Below, piece by piece: positions 12,663 to 24,010 of a stretch of 64,000 nucleotides of DNA. The notes below the pieces were generated by a model. It worked only from the letters and a program-made list of their open reading frames with translations, had not been told where the DNA came from and did not search any database. A program made the position numbers and the translations under genes. The DNA is from Plasmodium malariae (Eukaryota; Apicomplexa; Aconoidasida; Haemosporida; Plasmodiidae). Position 1 is the stretch's first letter, and each line of letters starts with the position of its first letter. Location of the stretch: NCBI RefSeq assembly GCF_900090045.1, contig NC_041776.1, positions 1 to 64,000 on the forward strand, in the 5' to 3' direction.

Positions 12663-13784
12663 TCAAGAATTGGTAATTTCCTCTTTTGGTAAATTATAAA
12701 TCTAATCAGTAATTTTATTTAAAACATTTTCGTTACTCAGTTCACTTGTTAAAATATGATCCATATCCTCTATTGTGTACAGTTCTTTATTTTTAAGTTT
12801 AAGTTTATCATAAAAAGATACAACAACTCCGTAATAACAAATGCAATCATTCCTTGAATGGATGAACAATATAGGAATATCTTTAGTAAAATGTTCCATA
12901 TCTTTATTTAAATTTTTCATTGCTCTTAATATTTCGTATACAAATCTGCATGTTACCCCACCTTTAAATCTAAATTTATCATATTTACACATATCTATAA
13001 TATGTGGAAAACTTGAATAGTGAATTTCGGATACAGAACGTATTGTTGAAAGAATGGACGAAATTATTCTTGTTACTGGCATATAAAATAATCCATATAA
13101 ATAGGAACCTGGTGGTGCAATTTTCTTAAAGGAGGTCATTCCAGATAAAGATATACAACCCTTGATATTAAATTTTTTTATCTTATCTTCTCCTTATTTT
13201 CCTAATGATTGTTCTAATAATTGTAGTGTTCTAAGAACAATATTCCCACCCATTGAATGTCCAATTAGATATGTAGGAAGCATTTTCCCATTATTTATTT
13301 TATCTTCATTAGGAGAATCATTACTACTTGTTCTTGTCTTTTCACTTACACATACTGAGTCGTATATTTTATTTATATATTGTATAACATCATTTACTAA
13401 ATTATCAAATTCTTTTATATTTACTTGTAAATTTTTCCATCCATCAGATTGCCCATGACCTTGTAAGTCTAATCCATATACTGAATATCCATTCTTATTA
13501 AAATGTTCTATCCAGCTATCTTTATATATATAGTAATTATCACCATCTACTAGTATGGCCTTATCATTACTTATAACCTGTACACTGTTTTTTAAAAATG
13601 TTAATCTTGCATATGATTATAAACCATGAACTAATATTATAATGCCTATAACATTTTTTACTAGCCATTCATATGCTCTTGGTAATAATCCATCCTTATT
13701 AAAAAACGAATCAAGCATGGGCTTTCCATCTAACCTAAACACTGATGATCATAATTCTTCATTATGTAACTTATATTCATTCAT
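12663..13784 (-). pseudogene. PST-A-like alpha/beta-hydrolase (lysophospholipase family) pseudogene
   Basis: A single 374-codon frame on the minus strand runs from ATG at 13784 to TGA at 12663. It is interrupted by in-frame stops at codon 12 (TGA, 13749-13751), codon 56 (TAA, 13617-13619), codon 197 (TAA, 13194-13196) and codon 361 (TAG, 12702-12704). No frameshift is needed. Family landmarks are clear: an oxyanion-region V-H-G-L around codon 53, Y-G-L-D-L-Q-G-H-G-Q-S-D-G-W, the nucleophile elbow G-H-S-M-G-G with Ser177, an acid in H-S-R-N-D-C-I-C-Y-Y-G (Asp313), and M-D-H with His343. The members are usually single-copy-exon subtelomeric genes of similar length, annotated as lysophospholipase or PST-A. 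The stop at codon 361 probably replaces a tryptophan; the other changes are also explicable by one base. A 145-residue open part (12702-13139) is what remains uninterrupted at the 3' end. The gene is not expected to give a full protein. Confidence 0.9.
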
Positions 13785-14301
13785 GATAATAAACGAAAGA
13801 AAAAAAATTAATACATATTACAGTTTTGTTTACAAAAGAAAAGAAGCAAAATGGTAATTATATTTACGTACATACACATATATAACGCCCACTTTTGTAT
13901 ATATTAATCTGTACATATTATATTATAAATATTATTCTGTGCATATTATATTATAAATATTATTTTGTAAATATTATTTAGCAAATGTTATTATGTAGAT
14001 ATTATTTTACGACATTAAAAAAAAAAAAAAAAAAAAAAATGAACTCTTGATGTATTAACGATTACCTTTTTTTTTCTTTTTTATAATTTTAAAAATCTAC
14101 AGAAAAATCAGAAAATACAAAAAAAATGTAAAATCGTATTACAAATAAATGTTAAAGCTAAATTAAATTTAGCTCGAAATATAATGGCTGAGAAATTAAG
14201 TAAATCAAAATTCATTGTAAAATGTACAAAAAAAAAATGCTAAGTTTTGGGTACGTTCTCATATATATACATACATATATGTATATATGTGTGTGTATAT
14301 G

Positions 14302-14307
<6 letters not shown>

Positions 14308-14366
<59 letters not shown>
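14308..14366. repeat. (TA)n microsatellite
   Basis: About 29 TA units flanked by GTATATGTG-type imperfect copies. The apparent open frames on both strands are repeat artefacts. Confidence 0.95.
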
Positions 14367-14373
<7 letters not shown>

Positions 14374-14886
14374 CGTATCCGTGTATGAGTACGTGCATAT
14401 TTAGGTACATACGTACGCACGTCTGTACTTACGTACTTCTTCATTGATTAAATACAAATAAATTTTTAATATTCCTTTTCCTTAACTCGGAATAAATTAT
14501 AAAAATTAAGCATATTAAAAAATAATTTATCTCTTTTCATGCGTATTTAAAATGAAGTTTAACATAAGTAACATTTTTTTTTTTTTTTCCATAAAATCGT
14601 TCCTCTTTTAGATTTAATTTTAAGTAGAAACATAATTATATTTCAATAAATACATTTTATATGTGCTGAACCTTTCTACATTTCTATACTAAATCGTACT
14701 TGCGTTCTTTTCTTTTTTTTGTAAATTAAAAATTATGAATTTTAAATAAAAATTTTATAATTAAAGCAAATAAGAGATCTTCTAGCTCTTTTTTTTTTTT
14801 TTTTTTTTTTTTTGAAAACAGCATTTCTTTTGCGTTCTAATATGCTCATATACGTAGGTATTCATGTTTAGGTATGTTATGACAAA

Positions 14887-15000
14887 AGCACTAATTTAAG
14901 CCTGTAGTTATAGTGGTAGAATTAGTGTCTTAATAAAAAACTAAATTGCATCCTTGAACCTGCGTCTGTTCAGCGGTAAAACTCTTAAAGTAAAGAGGTG
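14887..15000 (+). ncRNA. Candidate structured RNA with tRNA D-arm-like blocks
   Basis: The patch is GC-richer than its surroundings. CACTAATT (14889-14896) pairs perfectly with AATTAGTG (14920-14927), extended by a G-U pair. The loop carries AGTTATAGTGGTAG, which resembles the D-arm of a tRNA (consensus-like AGTGGTAGAAT). A second block, GTTCAGCGGTAAAAC (14968-14982), also looks like a D-arm. It is followed by a hairpin, CTCTT/AAGAG with a six-base loop (14982-14997). No T-arm motif (GGTTCAAATCC) or matching acceptor stem was found, so a functional tRNA is not supported. Possible explanations are decayed tRNA pieces, another small RNA, or chance. Confidence 0.2.
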
Positions 15001-15341
15001 AAATTTTTAACCATTAATTATAATCATATTTTTATAAAATATATATATATATATATATATACTATTTTACGAATCAATTAAAATCCTCGAAAATTACCAT
15101 ACTATATGTTTCTTAAAACATCAGAAAAAAAAAAAAAAAATTTCATTTCATTTATGTTTATTCATGTTGATATGCTTTTATAATACAGTAGCAGGAAGGA
15201 AAAAATTATTGACAATTATTTTTCAAAAATTAATGTCTTAATTTTTTTGAGAAAATAAATTAGCTCTTACATAAATAATATACCCTAATTTCTGATCATC
15301 TGAATTTAAGACGAATTAATATAACGTCAATCATATATTAA

Positions 15342-15380
<39 letters not shown>

Positions 15381-15880
15381 TAATATTTAGGTATATTTAA
15401 TTTCTCTGTTGCATTTAATTTTTAATTTTGTTGTCCTCCTCATTTCTTTTCTTTTGGTATACATATTTTATTAGCTACTTAAATGCACAAATGAAAAGCA
15501 TTCTCTGTAGTATAATTTTTTTTATAAAAGCATAACATCCCATTCATACAAGTAGGTGTAAAGATGTTTTAAATATGGTGCGTTATAAAAAAATATGCAC
15601 GCAATATTTTTACATATGATTAGAGTTCAACAAATTGTGAAAACGTTATACACCTTAGTTATTAAATTATTCAAATACTTTTAATATAATTTATTAAGAG
15701 ATATGCAATTTTTTTAAAATAAAATATTAACCGGTTAATGCATTTCAGCAAAATATACACAACATAGTAAGAATGTAATTTGCTATATATTCGTACGTAC
15801 GCTTATATTTGCACGTGTAAGTACATACTCCCATTACGGCTGTATATTTGTAATCAAGAAGTATATATTTTTTTATGCAC

Positions 15881-15924
<44 letters not shown>

Positions 15925-17587
15925 ATATATATATTAATTACAAACTTGTACAAAGCTTAGAAAGAGTGCGCTAAATAATTTTGCTCTTCAAATGAAATGA
16001 TGGCACATTCATTCGGCAATATTACATAGAGTTAGTGAAAAATAATGTGCACCTTGTCAAATTGCTTGGCATCTCCGTTAAAATTTTCATTTAATTTGTT
16101 CAGATCATGTGATATAATTTTTAAAAAAATAATTACAAAAACAAATATATCTTTTTATATAAATAGCAATTGTATAATTGAAAATTTTGGTATATGTACT
16201 ACTATGAATAAATCAAAATTATCAAATATATTTTTTTTTTTTTTTAAATCGTTCTCAATTCTCATTTCTCATTTCTCAGTTCTCAATTCTCATTTCTCAT
16301 ACATAAAAGGATACCAATTATTTATATGACAGCGAAAATTATATTATATGTACCGTACTGAAAATAGCATATATACCGTTTTGAAAATAGTATATTTACC
16401 TTATTGAAACCTCATCAAAATAGTGGTTTTCCATTTTTATGCATAAATGAACTTGAATATATTTTGTAAATGTTTTAATGTAATATGCGCAGGATACTAT
16501 AAAACTTACAACTTTAACTAATAATTTTATATTCCTTGGTAAGGTGAGCCTGCTTTATTTTTTTTTTTTTTTTTTCTATTTAAAAGTATATATATCTTTG
16601 TATATGTACCCTTATGTCATATAATGTAAAAAACTAATAAGTCCACTTACTTTTACCATGCTAGTTAATATCCGAAGCATAAATTTTTTCAATCGTGTAT
16701 ACTTATATATATATATATACCTGTATATACATATATACATATGGGTATATTATATCTTTGTTTACTTTTTCCCTAACTGGTGTATAGTGCTTTACTTCGT
16801 TTATGTTTATCAGTGAAAACGAAAGTAGTAAAAATGCTTATGTATCCTAAATATTAATCATTTTGCCATAAACTTGGGTGACAATATATTTTTTTTTTTT
16901 TTTTTTTTTTTTCCCACCCCGTATGTATACAATAATACATACATATTTGGAATTACGCCAAAAGGTAAAATACTAAAATATGATTATATATATTTTTCTT
17001 AAAAACAAAGAATTTTGTAAAAACTTATAAACTTTTATTCTTCTTAACATTCTTAAATAGATATTTTGTATAAATTATTAATTTTATTATTTAAAATGTA
17101 TATGCTTGGATTGTTATCCCTAATCATGGTATCCATATATTAATTTAGTTAATAGAAATAGAAAAAAATTTACGAAATAAGAATGAATTGTTCATCAGTA
17201 AAAATGTATGAAGTGTTATTGTGCAAAATAGAAAGGCACGTTTCAATTAAAAAAATAAAAATAAAAATACAAGGAAAATATAAGGTGTATTATATGATAT
17301 AAACGATATAAGATCTATGATATATGATATGTGATGTACGATATAAGATAAATGATAATAAAAGATAAAAGAGTAAAACAAATATTCCACACACATAGTA
17401 AAAAGGTAAAGCTGCGCAAAGTTATTCAGTATTCTTGATTTTTTAATGAGTGTTAAAAGGAAATATCATTATGGCTAATAAATATACTTTCTTATATTTT
17501 ATTCTCGTTCCTTTATCGTACGCCATTAAAATAACAAAACAAATAAATATGTATCTATATCTGTGTCTATATATATATGTATATATA

Positions 17588-17598
<11 letters not shown>

Positions 17599-17618
<20 letters not shown>

Positions 17619-17661
17619 AGATATAGATATAGATATAGATATAGATATAGATATAGATAGA
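17599..17661. repeat. (TAGATA)n hexanucleotide repeat
   Basis: About ten copies of a TAGATA hexamer follow a short (TA)n run. The Tyr/Leu/Ile frames across it are artefacts. Confidence 0.92.
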
Positions 17662-17916
17662 TAGATATACGTATACATGTACGTATACATATATATATAA
17701 CGGATAATGGATTAATTTGTTGTGCAAAAAAAAATAAAAAGCATAAAAATTTTAATTTATTTAAATTAGACACAAAAATAAGTGAACAAAAACAAAAAAG
17801 AGATATATTGAATAATATTTTGACTCAATATGTCCGTGCTACGTAATAACTAATAATTTAACTATATTTTTATCAGATTTTTCTACATGCCATTTTTATG
17901 TATATTTTTTTTTTAT

Positions 17917-18213
17917 TTAATATTCTTTACATTCTTCTGTTCCAACATGCGCTTTAATACAGTTTGGACAAACAGCTGACATATAAGAAAAGACCAACAC
18001 ATCTGTAAGATTTTCATCCTCATATTTAGTATCATAGTAAATGCTTATTCCGGGGGTAGAAAACCTCCCTTTAGTATTTACTTTATGCATAGGTTATAGA
18101 TTTCCTTTTATGTTGACGCATAAGCGCATTTTTACTGTAATATAGTTACAAAGGCGTTTGTCATTTTGGTATATATTTCTTTTACATTTGCAGCAACAGT
18201 GATATGCCAATTA
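17917..18213 (-). pseudogene. Remnant of an unrecognised cysteine-rich gene (C-terminal part)
   Basis: One minus-strand frame is open from about 18213 to TAA at 17917-17919, about 98 codons, except for one in-frame TAA at 18094-18096. The upstream part contains H-C-C-C-K-C-K-R-N and R-L-C-N-Y and R-L-C-V-N. The downstream part contains K-G-R-F-S-T-P-G-I-S-I-Y-Y-D-T-K-Y-E-D-E and ends V-C-P-N-C-I-K-A-H-V-G-T-E-E-C-K-E-Y. The C-x-C-K and C-P-N-C pairs suggest a metal-binding or disulfide-rich domain. GC content and amino-acid diversity are much higher than in the flanks. Upstream, 18269-18355 also reads coherently on the same strand (K-D-G-T-W-I-H-R-G-K-K-L-K-Y-Y-F-D) with a possible GTGAAT donor, so this may be a last exon. 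The family is not recognised. It lies just downstream of the first pir gene. Confidence 0.45.
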
Positions 18214-18597
18214 CATATGTATGTGTTTATACATATATATATATACATTTATTATTATCATATTCACATATCGAAATAGTATTTTAATTTTTTTCCCCTA
18301 TGTATCCAAGTTCCATCTTTAATATGCTGCATATTCTTAACGTGTTTGGGTTTATAAATAGTACATTATTATTAACCCCCTCTCCCTTTTTTTTTTTTTT
18401 TCTCATTTCCCTTATTTCTTATTTAATAAAATGCTGCTCATTCTATCTATGCCTCATGTCGTACTAGCAGCACAAGGCGGATTATTATTATTCCGTCTTC
18501 CACGTATAATATGTATGTATATATTACATACGTATGTATTATATTGCATATATATATATAATATATATATGTATGTGTGTATGTATGCATGTACGAA

Positions 18598-20331
18598 TTA
18601 TCTGCTTTCCATATAATTCGAGCTCGAAACACTTGGGATGCTCAAGTATGAATCCGCAAAATCAGTGTTTCCTTCATTCACTTGTTCATGAATTTGTTTT
18701 TGTATGTTTCTCCACAGTTTTCTTGTTTTTCTCTTTCGAGGTTGAACTAGGGATCCCAAAGGGGTAAACTAATATTAAGAAAAAATATAAACAGAATTAA
18801 AATTATTAAAATGAAATGAAATAAAATGAAATGAAGTAAAATAAAATGAAGTAAAATAAAATGAAGTAAAATGAAATGAAGTAAAATAAAATGAAGTAAA
18901 ATAAAATGAAGTAAAATAAAATGAAGTAAAATAAAATGAAGTAATATAAAATAATGATATATGGGTAATATACGTATGTATGGTTGTATGTATGGTCGCA
19001 TGTATGGTCGCAGACGTGATAGTGTGCAAATAGCAAAATTAGGGCCAACTCAGGGCAATGAATTCCCTCATGTTGAATTATAAAAATAATTTTACAGGAG
19101 TTAACAAATTTTATAAATGTAGAATTTTTACTAACCTTATACAAAATGAACATAATTAAAAATATTCCAAACATGGTCAAAAGAACAATTCTTGTATTAT
19201 CGAATCCTGACAATTTTCGTATCCCAAATACGTAATTATACAAATATGTATAATCATTCCTTGAGCACTTCACTAGATCGTCAATTGAGGCTTGTTCAGA
19301 AGTAACCATTCCTAAACTTTTTAAATCATCATACAATATATTTTTATATGATTCAAAAAAGTTATCTGCCTCCATACATATGGGATTTCCATCAAATTGA
19401 CGAGGAGAATTACCTTCACATGTTGTATATTTATATATTCTATATATTTGAAGACATTCATTGATAAAATTACAATATTTATTTCTGTCTGAGCTATCTA
19501 CATCTAATATTTTTTTATCAATATTTCCAACATTTTTAGTAAAATAATATAATTTCGTTAAATCGCTTAATTCAACATTGCTCATATAGGAGGCTTTAAA
19601 TTCATCAAATTTTTTAGAAATATTAGCTGTAATATATTCTCCAAATTTTGTTATCAAATCTCTCATAGCAACAGAAGAAAAATCTATTCCACGTTTATTT
19701 TGAGGAAACCATTCCTTAAAGTTATTCCAAATCGATTGAGGATCGCCATCTAAGACACCCCCTTCAATTACATTATCCATAATACTAAATAAATCAATGC
19801 AATTTTTTTTTTCATAATATGAAGAGTTTTCACTAAGATTACTACATAAATTTTCATAATAACTCTTCTCATGATATCCTCCAAAATTTGTAAATTCATA
19901 CGGTGGCTTATTTTCCAAAAAGTTATACTAAAAAAGTAAAAGAAAATAAAATGAATAAATTTTATTTATGATCGATTATTAAGTGAACATTGTAAATGTT
20001 GCAAATGTTACAAATGTTGCAAATGTTGCAAATGTTGCAAATGTTGCAAATGTTGCAAATGTTGCAAATGTTGCAAATGTTGCAAATGTTGCAAATGTTG
20101 CAAATGTTGCAAATGTTGCAAATGTTGCAAATGTTGCAAATGTTGCAAATATTGTAAACATCGCAAATGTTGCAAATATTGTAAACACTCTGATTAGTGT
20201 TGTCTTAAATTGTCAAGGTCTAAGCAGCTACTAAAAAAGCTAGCGACAAATAGTGATTTTAGTATATACATATATATATCTATATATATATAGTTAAATT
20301 GTACCTCCGATCCCAATTCTGCAAGAGACAT
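18598..20331 (-). CDS. pir: PIR family protein, three exons (copy 1)
   Basis: Exons, 5' to 3' on the minus strand: 20331-20305 (M-S-L-A-E-L-G-S-E), 19927-19136, and 18768-18598, giving 329 residues. Exon 2 begins Y-N-F-L-E-N-K-P-P after a TTTTTTAG acceptor and ends in L-Y-K before a GTTAGT donor. It shows the pir signature C-N-F-I-N-E-C-L-Q-I-Y near the middle, and further ectodomain cysteines. A hydrophobic helix (about residues 253-272, V-L-L-T-M-F-G-I-F-L-I-M-F-I-L-Y) precedes the splice. Exon 3 encodes a basic tail starting F-T-P-L-G-S and including R-K-L-W-R-N-I-Q. There is no signal peptide, as is normal for the family. The apparent 370-residue open frame ending at 18806 is intron read-through, because intron 2 is a stop-free repeat. 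Both introns (377 and 367 bp) are enlarged by minisatellites. The family is thought to act in antigenic variation at the host-cell surface. Confidence 0.92.
18806..18955. repeat. 15-bp repeat inside intron 2 of pir copy 1
   Basis: About ten imperfect copies of AAAATAAAATGAAGT lie within the intron 18769-19135. They keep the minus-strand frame open, which explains a long run of Phe/Ile/Leu/Tyr appended to exon 2 in naive frame calls. Confidence 0.9.
19992..20186. repeat. 9-bp minisatellite inside intron 1 of pir copy 1
   Basis: About twenty-one copies of TTGCAAATG, nearly perfect in the centre and degenerate at both edges. They are wholly contained in the intron 19928-20304. The unit is a multiple of three without stops, so both strands stay open (Asn-Val-Ala and Phe-Ala-Thr repeats), but no coding role is supported. 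Confidence 0.95.
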
Positions 20332-21382
20332 GTTGTTTCTGGATAATTTAGGTAAAATGAAATTAAATAATGATAAAATGTCTATATAATAATTGTCTAT
20401 TATATCATAGATACTTTATATATTAACAAATAGAATAATCTATTGACTTATGTATGTACGTATGTATGTATGTATATATATATATATAATATATATATTT
20501 ATACTCATTCATTTTTTATGTTTTTTCACTAATTTTAGCATAAAAATATCCCAAAGAAAGAATTAATAATTCTTAGTTATTTATAGGAAAGAACACAACT
20601 AAAATAGCACTACATTAATATAACCCTAATATAAAGTAAACCCACTTTTAATTATAAAAAAAATATGTTATTATGTAATATGTATTCTATCCTTATATGT
20701 TCCTATATGCAACTATATATATTATACTATATATTATGATATATACTATAATATTTTATTTTATTATTTTATTTTATTTTACTAAGATGTTCCATTCAAA
20801 TAGACAATTTATTTTATATGTCTAACGTCCAAAATAGTATTGGTCTTCATATTCATCGAAGAACTATTTTATCTTATTTTTTGACCATTATCTAATTTAT
20901 CCTTAAAAATAAGGTTTACAGAAAAAATATTGCGCATGTAAGAAACAAAAAATATATATTGTATACTCTTTCTATTTAATAATTATTTAATAGTTAATAA
21001 TTATTTAATGGTTAATATTTATTTAATAATAATTATTTAATATAAAATTTATTATAACATACAAGATAATAACTCCTTAATAAAAGGTATTCTTATCATT
21101 ACATAATAATAATTATTCTATAACGTTGTTCTAACCCCATAATAGTATCAGGTAAAATCCATGCATATGCAAATATTAATATTTACGTAAAAAAAAAAAA
21201 AAAAAAAAAAAATACATAACACAAATGACACTTTTCTAATTATATAAAAAAAATATTATCACATAAATAGACATTTTTTATTATTATAATAATCCATTTA
21301 GTTTTAAAATATTAAAAAAAATAGTTGTACAATTTTTAAATATAATAAGCCCCGTTGTCATTTTTTTTTTTTATTTTATATA

Positions 21383-21441
<59 letters not shown>

Positions 21442-22348
21442 ATATATATATGTTGTGTTTATCGCCCATTATTCGCATTTACTGATTTATTTGAACAGTA
21501 AAAAAGTAAGGAAAGAATTTATTATCATGTTATAACGAAATTTATGTCGAATTAAAAAAAAAAAAAATTGGGGAAAAATTGCGGACAATTATTTTATGGA
21601 TAATAATTTTAAAAATGAGGGGGAGAAAATATGTTTTCTATATTTCTGTGGACATATAAAATAAAAATATTTTGTATGCAAATTTTAATTAAAAAAAAAT
21701 TAATATAATTTTATATAAAAAAAATTAATTTATTTTATATTATATAAAAAATGTATTATTATTTATAATATATTTTTTTATTTCTTTTTCAAGTATATAA
21801 TTATGAAATATAATATTAAGCCAAAAAAAAATAATGCATCAAAATTTTGAATTTTCCTATATTATGATATAACAAAAATACGTATTTCGTCTTCCATTTT
21901 TATTAGAATTCTAATAAATAAAGGTATTACATTTTTAGAGAAAAAAAAAAAAAAAAAAGTGTTAAAAAAATTCCCCTTCATTTTTTTTTCCTGTTTTACA
22001 AGTAAATATTACGCAATAATGATACAAGGAAGTATCAATAAGTATATATATATATATATATTATTATTTATTATGTATGTATGTATCGCCTTATATAAGT
22101 CCATTTAATACCTTAAAAGGGTTAAACATGTCTGACAAAAATATTTCCAAAAGAATTGCTATTCTTTTTTATATGATCATGTGAACTTTTCATTTCTTTA
22201 AGTACAACACAGAGATTGAAAAAAATAATATATTACATTTTTTTTTTTTTTAGTTAAATTTTATTTTCCGGGTTTGGAAGATAATCCATTTTATCCTATT
22301 TAACTGTAATGAAAATATATGTTGTATATATTTTGTATTATATATGTA

Positions 22349-22381
<33 letters not shown>

Positions 22382-22811
22382 CATATACATTTTTATCATA
22401 ATAATATAGCTTATCATTTATCCCATTTTTACTTTTAAAAAAGGCTTAGTTGTAAGAGTACTAAAGTAGTGCGTTAAAAGCGTATTTTCCACATTTGCTA
22501 AAAAAAAATTTTATACTAATAAGTATTTTAAAATATTGCCCAAAAATATTGTGTAAATGCATAAAAGCACATATGCATAGAAGCATAGATGCACAAAAGC
22601 GTAAATACATAAAAATATAAAAGCATAAACAAATTCAATAGTATACATATCAGTAATATATTCTGAGTTAACGTACTATTTCTAATTTTTATAAATAATG
22701 ACTTGCACATTTTGAGAGGGAAAACTAATTACCATTTTAGCATATGCCATTTTTCATTATCGGAACTGTAATGTCTTCTGATGAAAATTAACGAAATATC
22801 GAAACGGTTTT

Positions 22812-23098
22812 AAATCGTTTCTTATTTTGCTTATTTTACTTATTTTGCTTATTTTACTTATTTTGCTTATTTTACTTATTTTCCTCATTTTATTTTATTA
22901 AAATTTTTTTTAATTTTATTTTATTTTATTTGATTTAATTTGATTTGATTTAATTTGACTTAATTTTATTTTATTTGACTTAATTTTATTTGACTTAATT
23001 TTATTTTATTTGATTTGATTTAATTTGATTTGATTTAATTTGACTTAATTTTATTTTATTTGATTTAATTTGATTTGACTTAATTTGATTTGTTTTGT
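22812..23098. repeat. TTATTTTGC and TTTGATTTAA-type repeat block
   Basis: A short run of TTATTTTACTTATTTTGC units gives way to degenerate TTTAATTTGATTTGA units. The minus-strand frame at 23001-23183 runs from a conserved ATG segment into this block, giving Lys-Ser-Asn-Gln-Ile repeats. Confidence 0.85.
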
Positions 23099-23104
23099 TT
23101 TTTT

Positions 23105-23600
23105 TTTCGTTGAAATTTTCGAGACAATTGTTTTCACCTGAACTGATTAAAGGGCATGAGTAGGCATTTATATTAATACTCATTCTTTTAAAAGTTTCGT
23201 CTTTTTAATTATTTTTAAATTTACCAAAAGTTTATTATAACTTAAATTTTGAATATATTAACTTTTGTTCACTTAATTTGTACTTGTATAAACGACCAAT
23301 TTGTGCTTCAAATTTGAGCCTTAGACTTTTTCTGTTTTCCCTTCTTTTTACTATGAACAAAATTTAGGCTTATATTCATACTGCGGTACATTAATAAGAA
23401 GTATAATAAAACTCGTAATTTTTTTTAACAATTCTTTGAATATTTTTATTGCATATTTCGTTCATTTTCGTTTTCCAATGGTCATCATAAATATTGTTTT
23501 GAAAAAAATTCAAATATTATAATTTTACGAAAATGAAAATTTCGTATCCTTTTAAAAATCATAATACTGGACGACCATAATATATGAACAGTTCAGGTTG
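23105..23600 (-). other. Duplicated segment, possible 5' end of a lost gene (left copy)
   Basis: This roughly 500-bp segment is clearly similar, in the same orientation, to 34150-34625. On the minus strand an ATG at 23183 opens M-S-I-N-I-N-A-Y-S-C-P-L-I-S-S-G-E-N and continues until the AT-rich repeat. The right copy has the same start, M-S-I, and keeps L-I-S-x-G-E-N but has an early stop. The 5' flank (23184-23600) is the best conserved part, for example GAGCCTTAGACTTTTTCTGT. A decayed first exon plus upstream region of a gene family is the simplest reading. The family was not recognised. Confidence 0.4.
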
Positions 23601-23670
23601 CCTTATATCCAAAAAGAGGATGTCACTATTAATTTAACTGAACAGCATAGTCATAATATTTTCATATTAT

Positions 23671-24010
23671 TTTCGTACGTCCTTACTATTTTCTTACTTA
23701 TTATTTTCGTACGTCCTTACTATTTTCTTACTTATTATTTTCGTACGTCCTTACTATTTTCTTACTTATTATTTTCGTATGTCCTTACTATTTTCTTACT
23801 TATTATTTTCGTACGTCCTTACTATTTTCTTACTTATTATTTCCGTACTTATTATTTCCGTACTAATTATTTCCGTACTTATTATTTCCGTACTAATTAT
23901 TTCCGTACTAATTATTTCCGTACTTATTATTTCCGTACTTATTATTTCCGTACTTATTATTTCCGTACTTATTATTTCCGTACTTAATATTTCCGTACTT
24001 AATATATCCC
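23671..24010. repeat. Compound minisatellite: 34-bp units then 15-bp units
   Basis: About five 34-bp copies containing CGTACGTCCTTACTATTTTC are followed by about twelve 15-bp copies of CTTATTATTTCCGTA. The short unit resembles part of the long one, so it probably arose from it. Plus-strand frames through it are repeat-encoded Phe/Leu/Tyr/Arg strings and are not called genes. Confidence 0.93.

Larger units (their letters stand above)
13785..17916. other. Intergenic region with a structured patch
   Basis: No secure gene. Contents: A-run at about 14017-14039, (TA)n at 14308-14366, T-run at 14790-14813, a 37-base A-run at about 15342-15378, and (TA)n near 15886-15911. A GC-richer structured patch at 14887-15000 is listed separately. 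Around 16050-16310 the minus strand reads openly in pieces such as S-H-D-L-N-K-L-N-E-N-F-N-G-D-A-K, ending in a short GAGAAATGAGAAT-type repeat. This may be another decayed gene but is too broken to call. Confidence 0.5.

Noticed and set aside
13162..13458. 98-codon plus-strand frame within the hydrolase locus
   Set aside because: Antisense shadow of the G-H-S-M-G-G region of the pseudogene.
14887..15000. Functional tRNA gene
   Set aside because: D-arm-like blocks only; no T-arm, no closing acceptor stem and no standard anticodon arm.
18806..19135. 110-codon extension of pir copy 1 exon 2
   Set aside because: It is intron 2 read-through into a stop-free 15-bp repeat; the conserved L-Y-K/GTTAGT junction and a matching exon 3 downstream define the real end.
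19979..20234. Open frames of Asn-Val-Ala and Phe-Ala-Thr repeats on both strands
   Set aside because: Product of the 9-bp intronic minisatellite.
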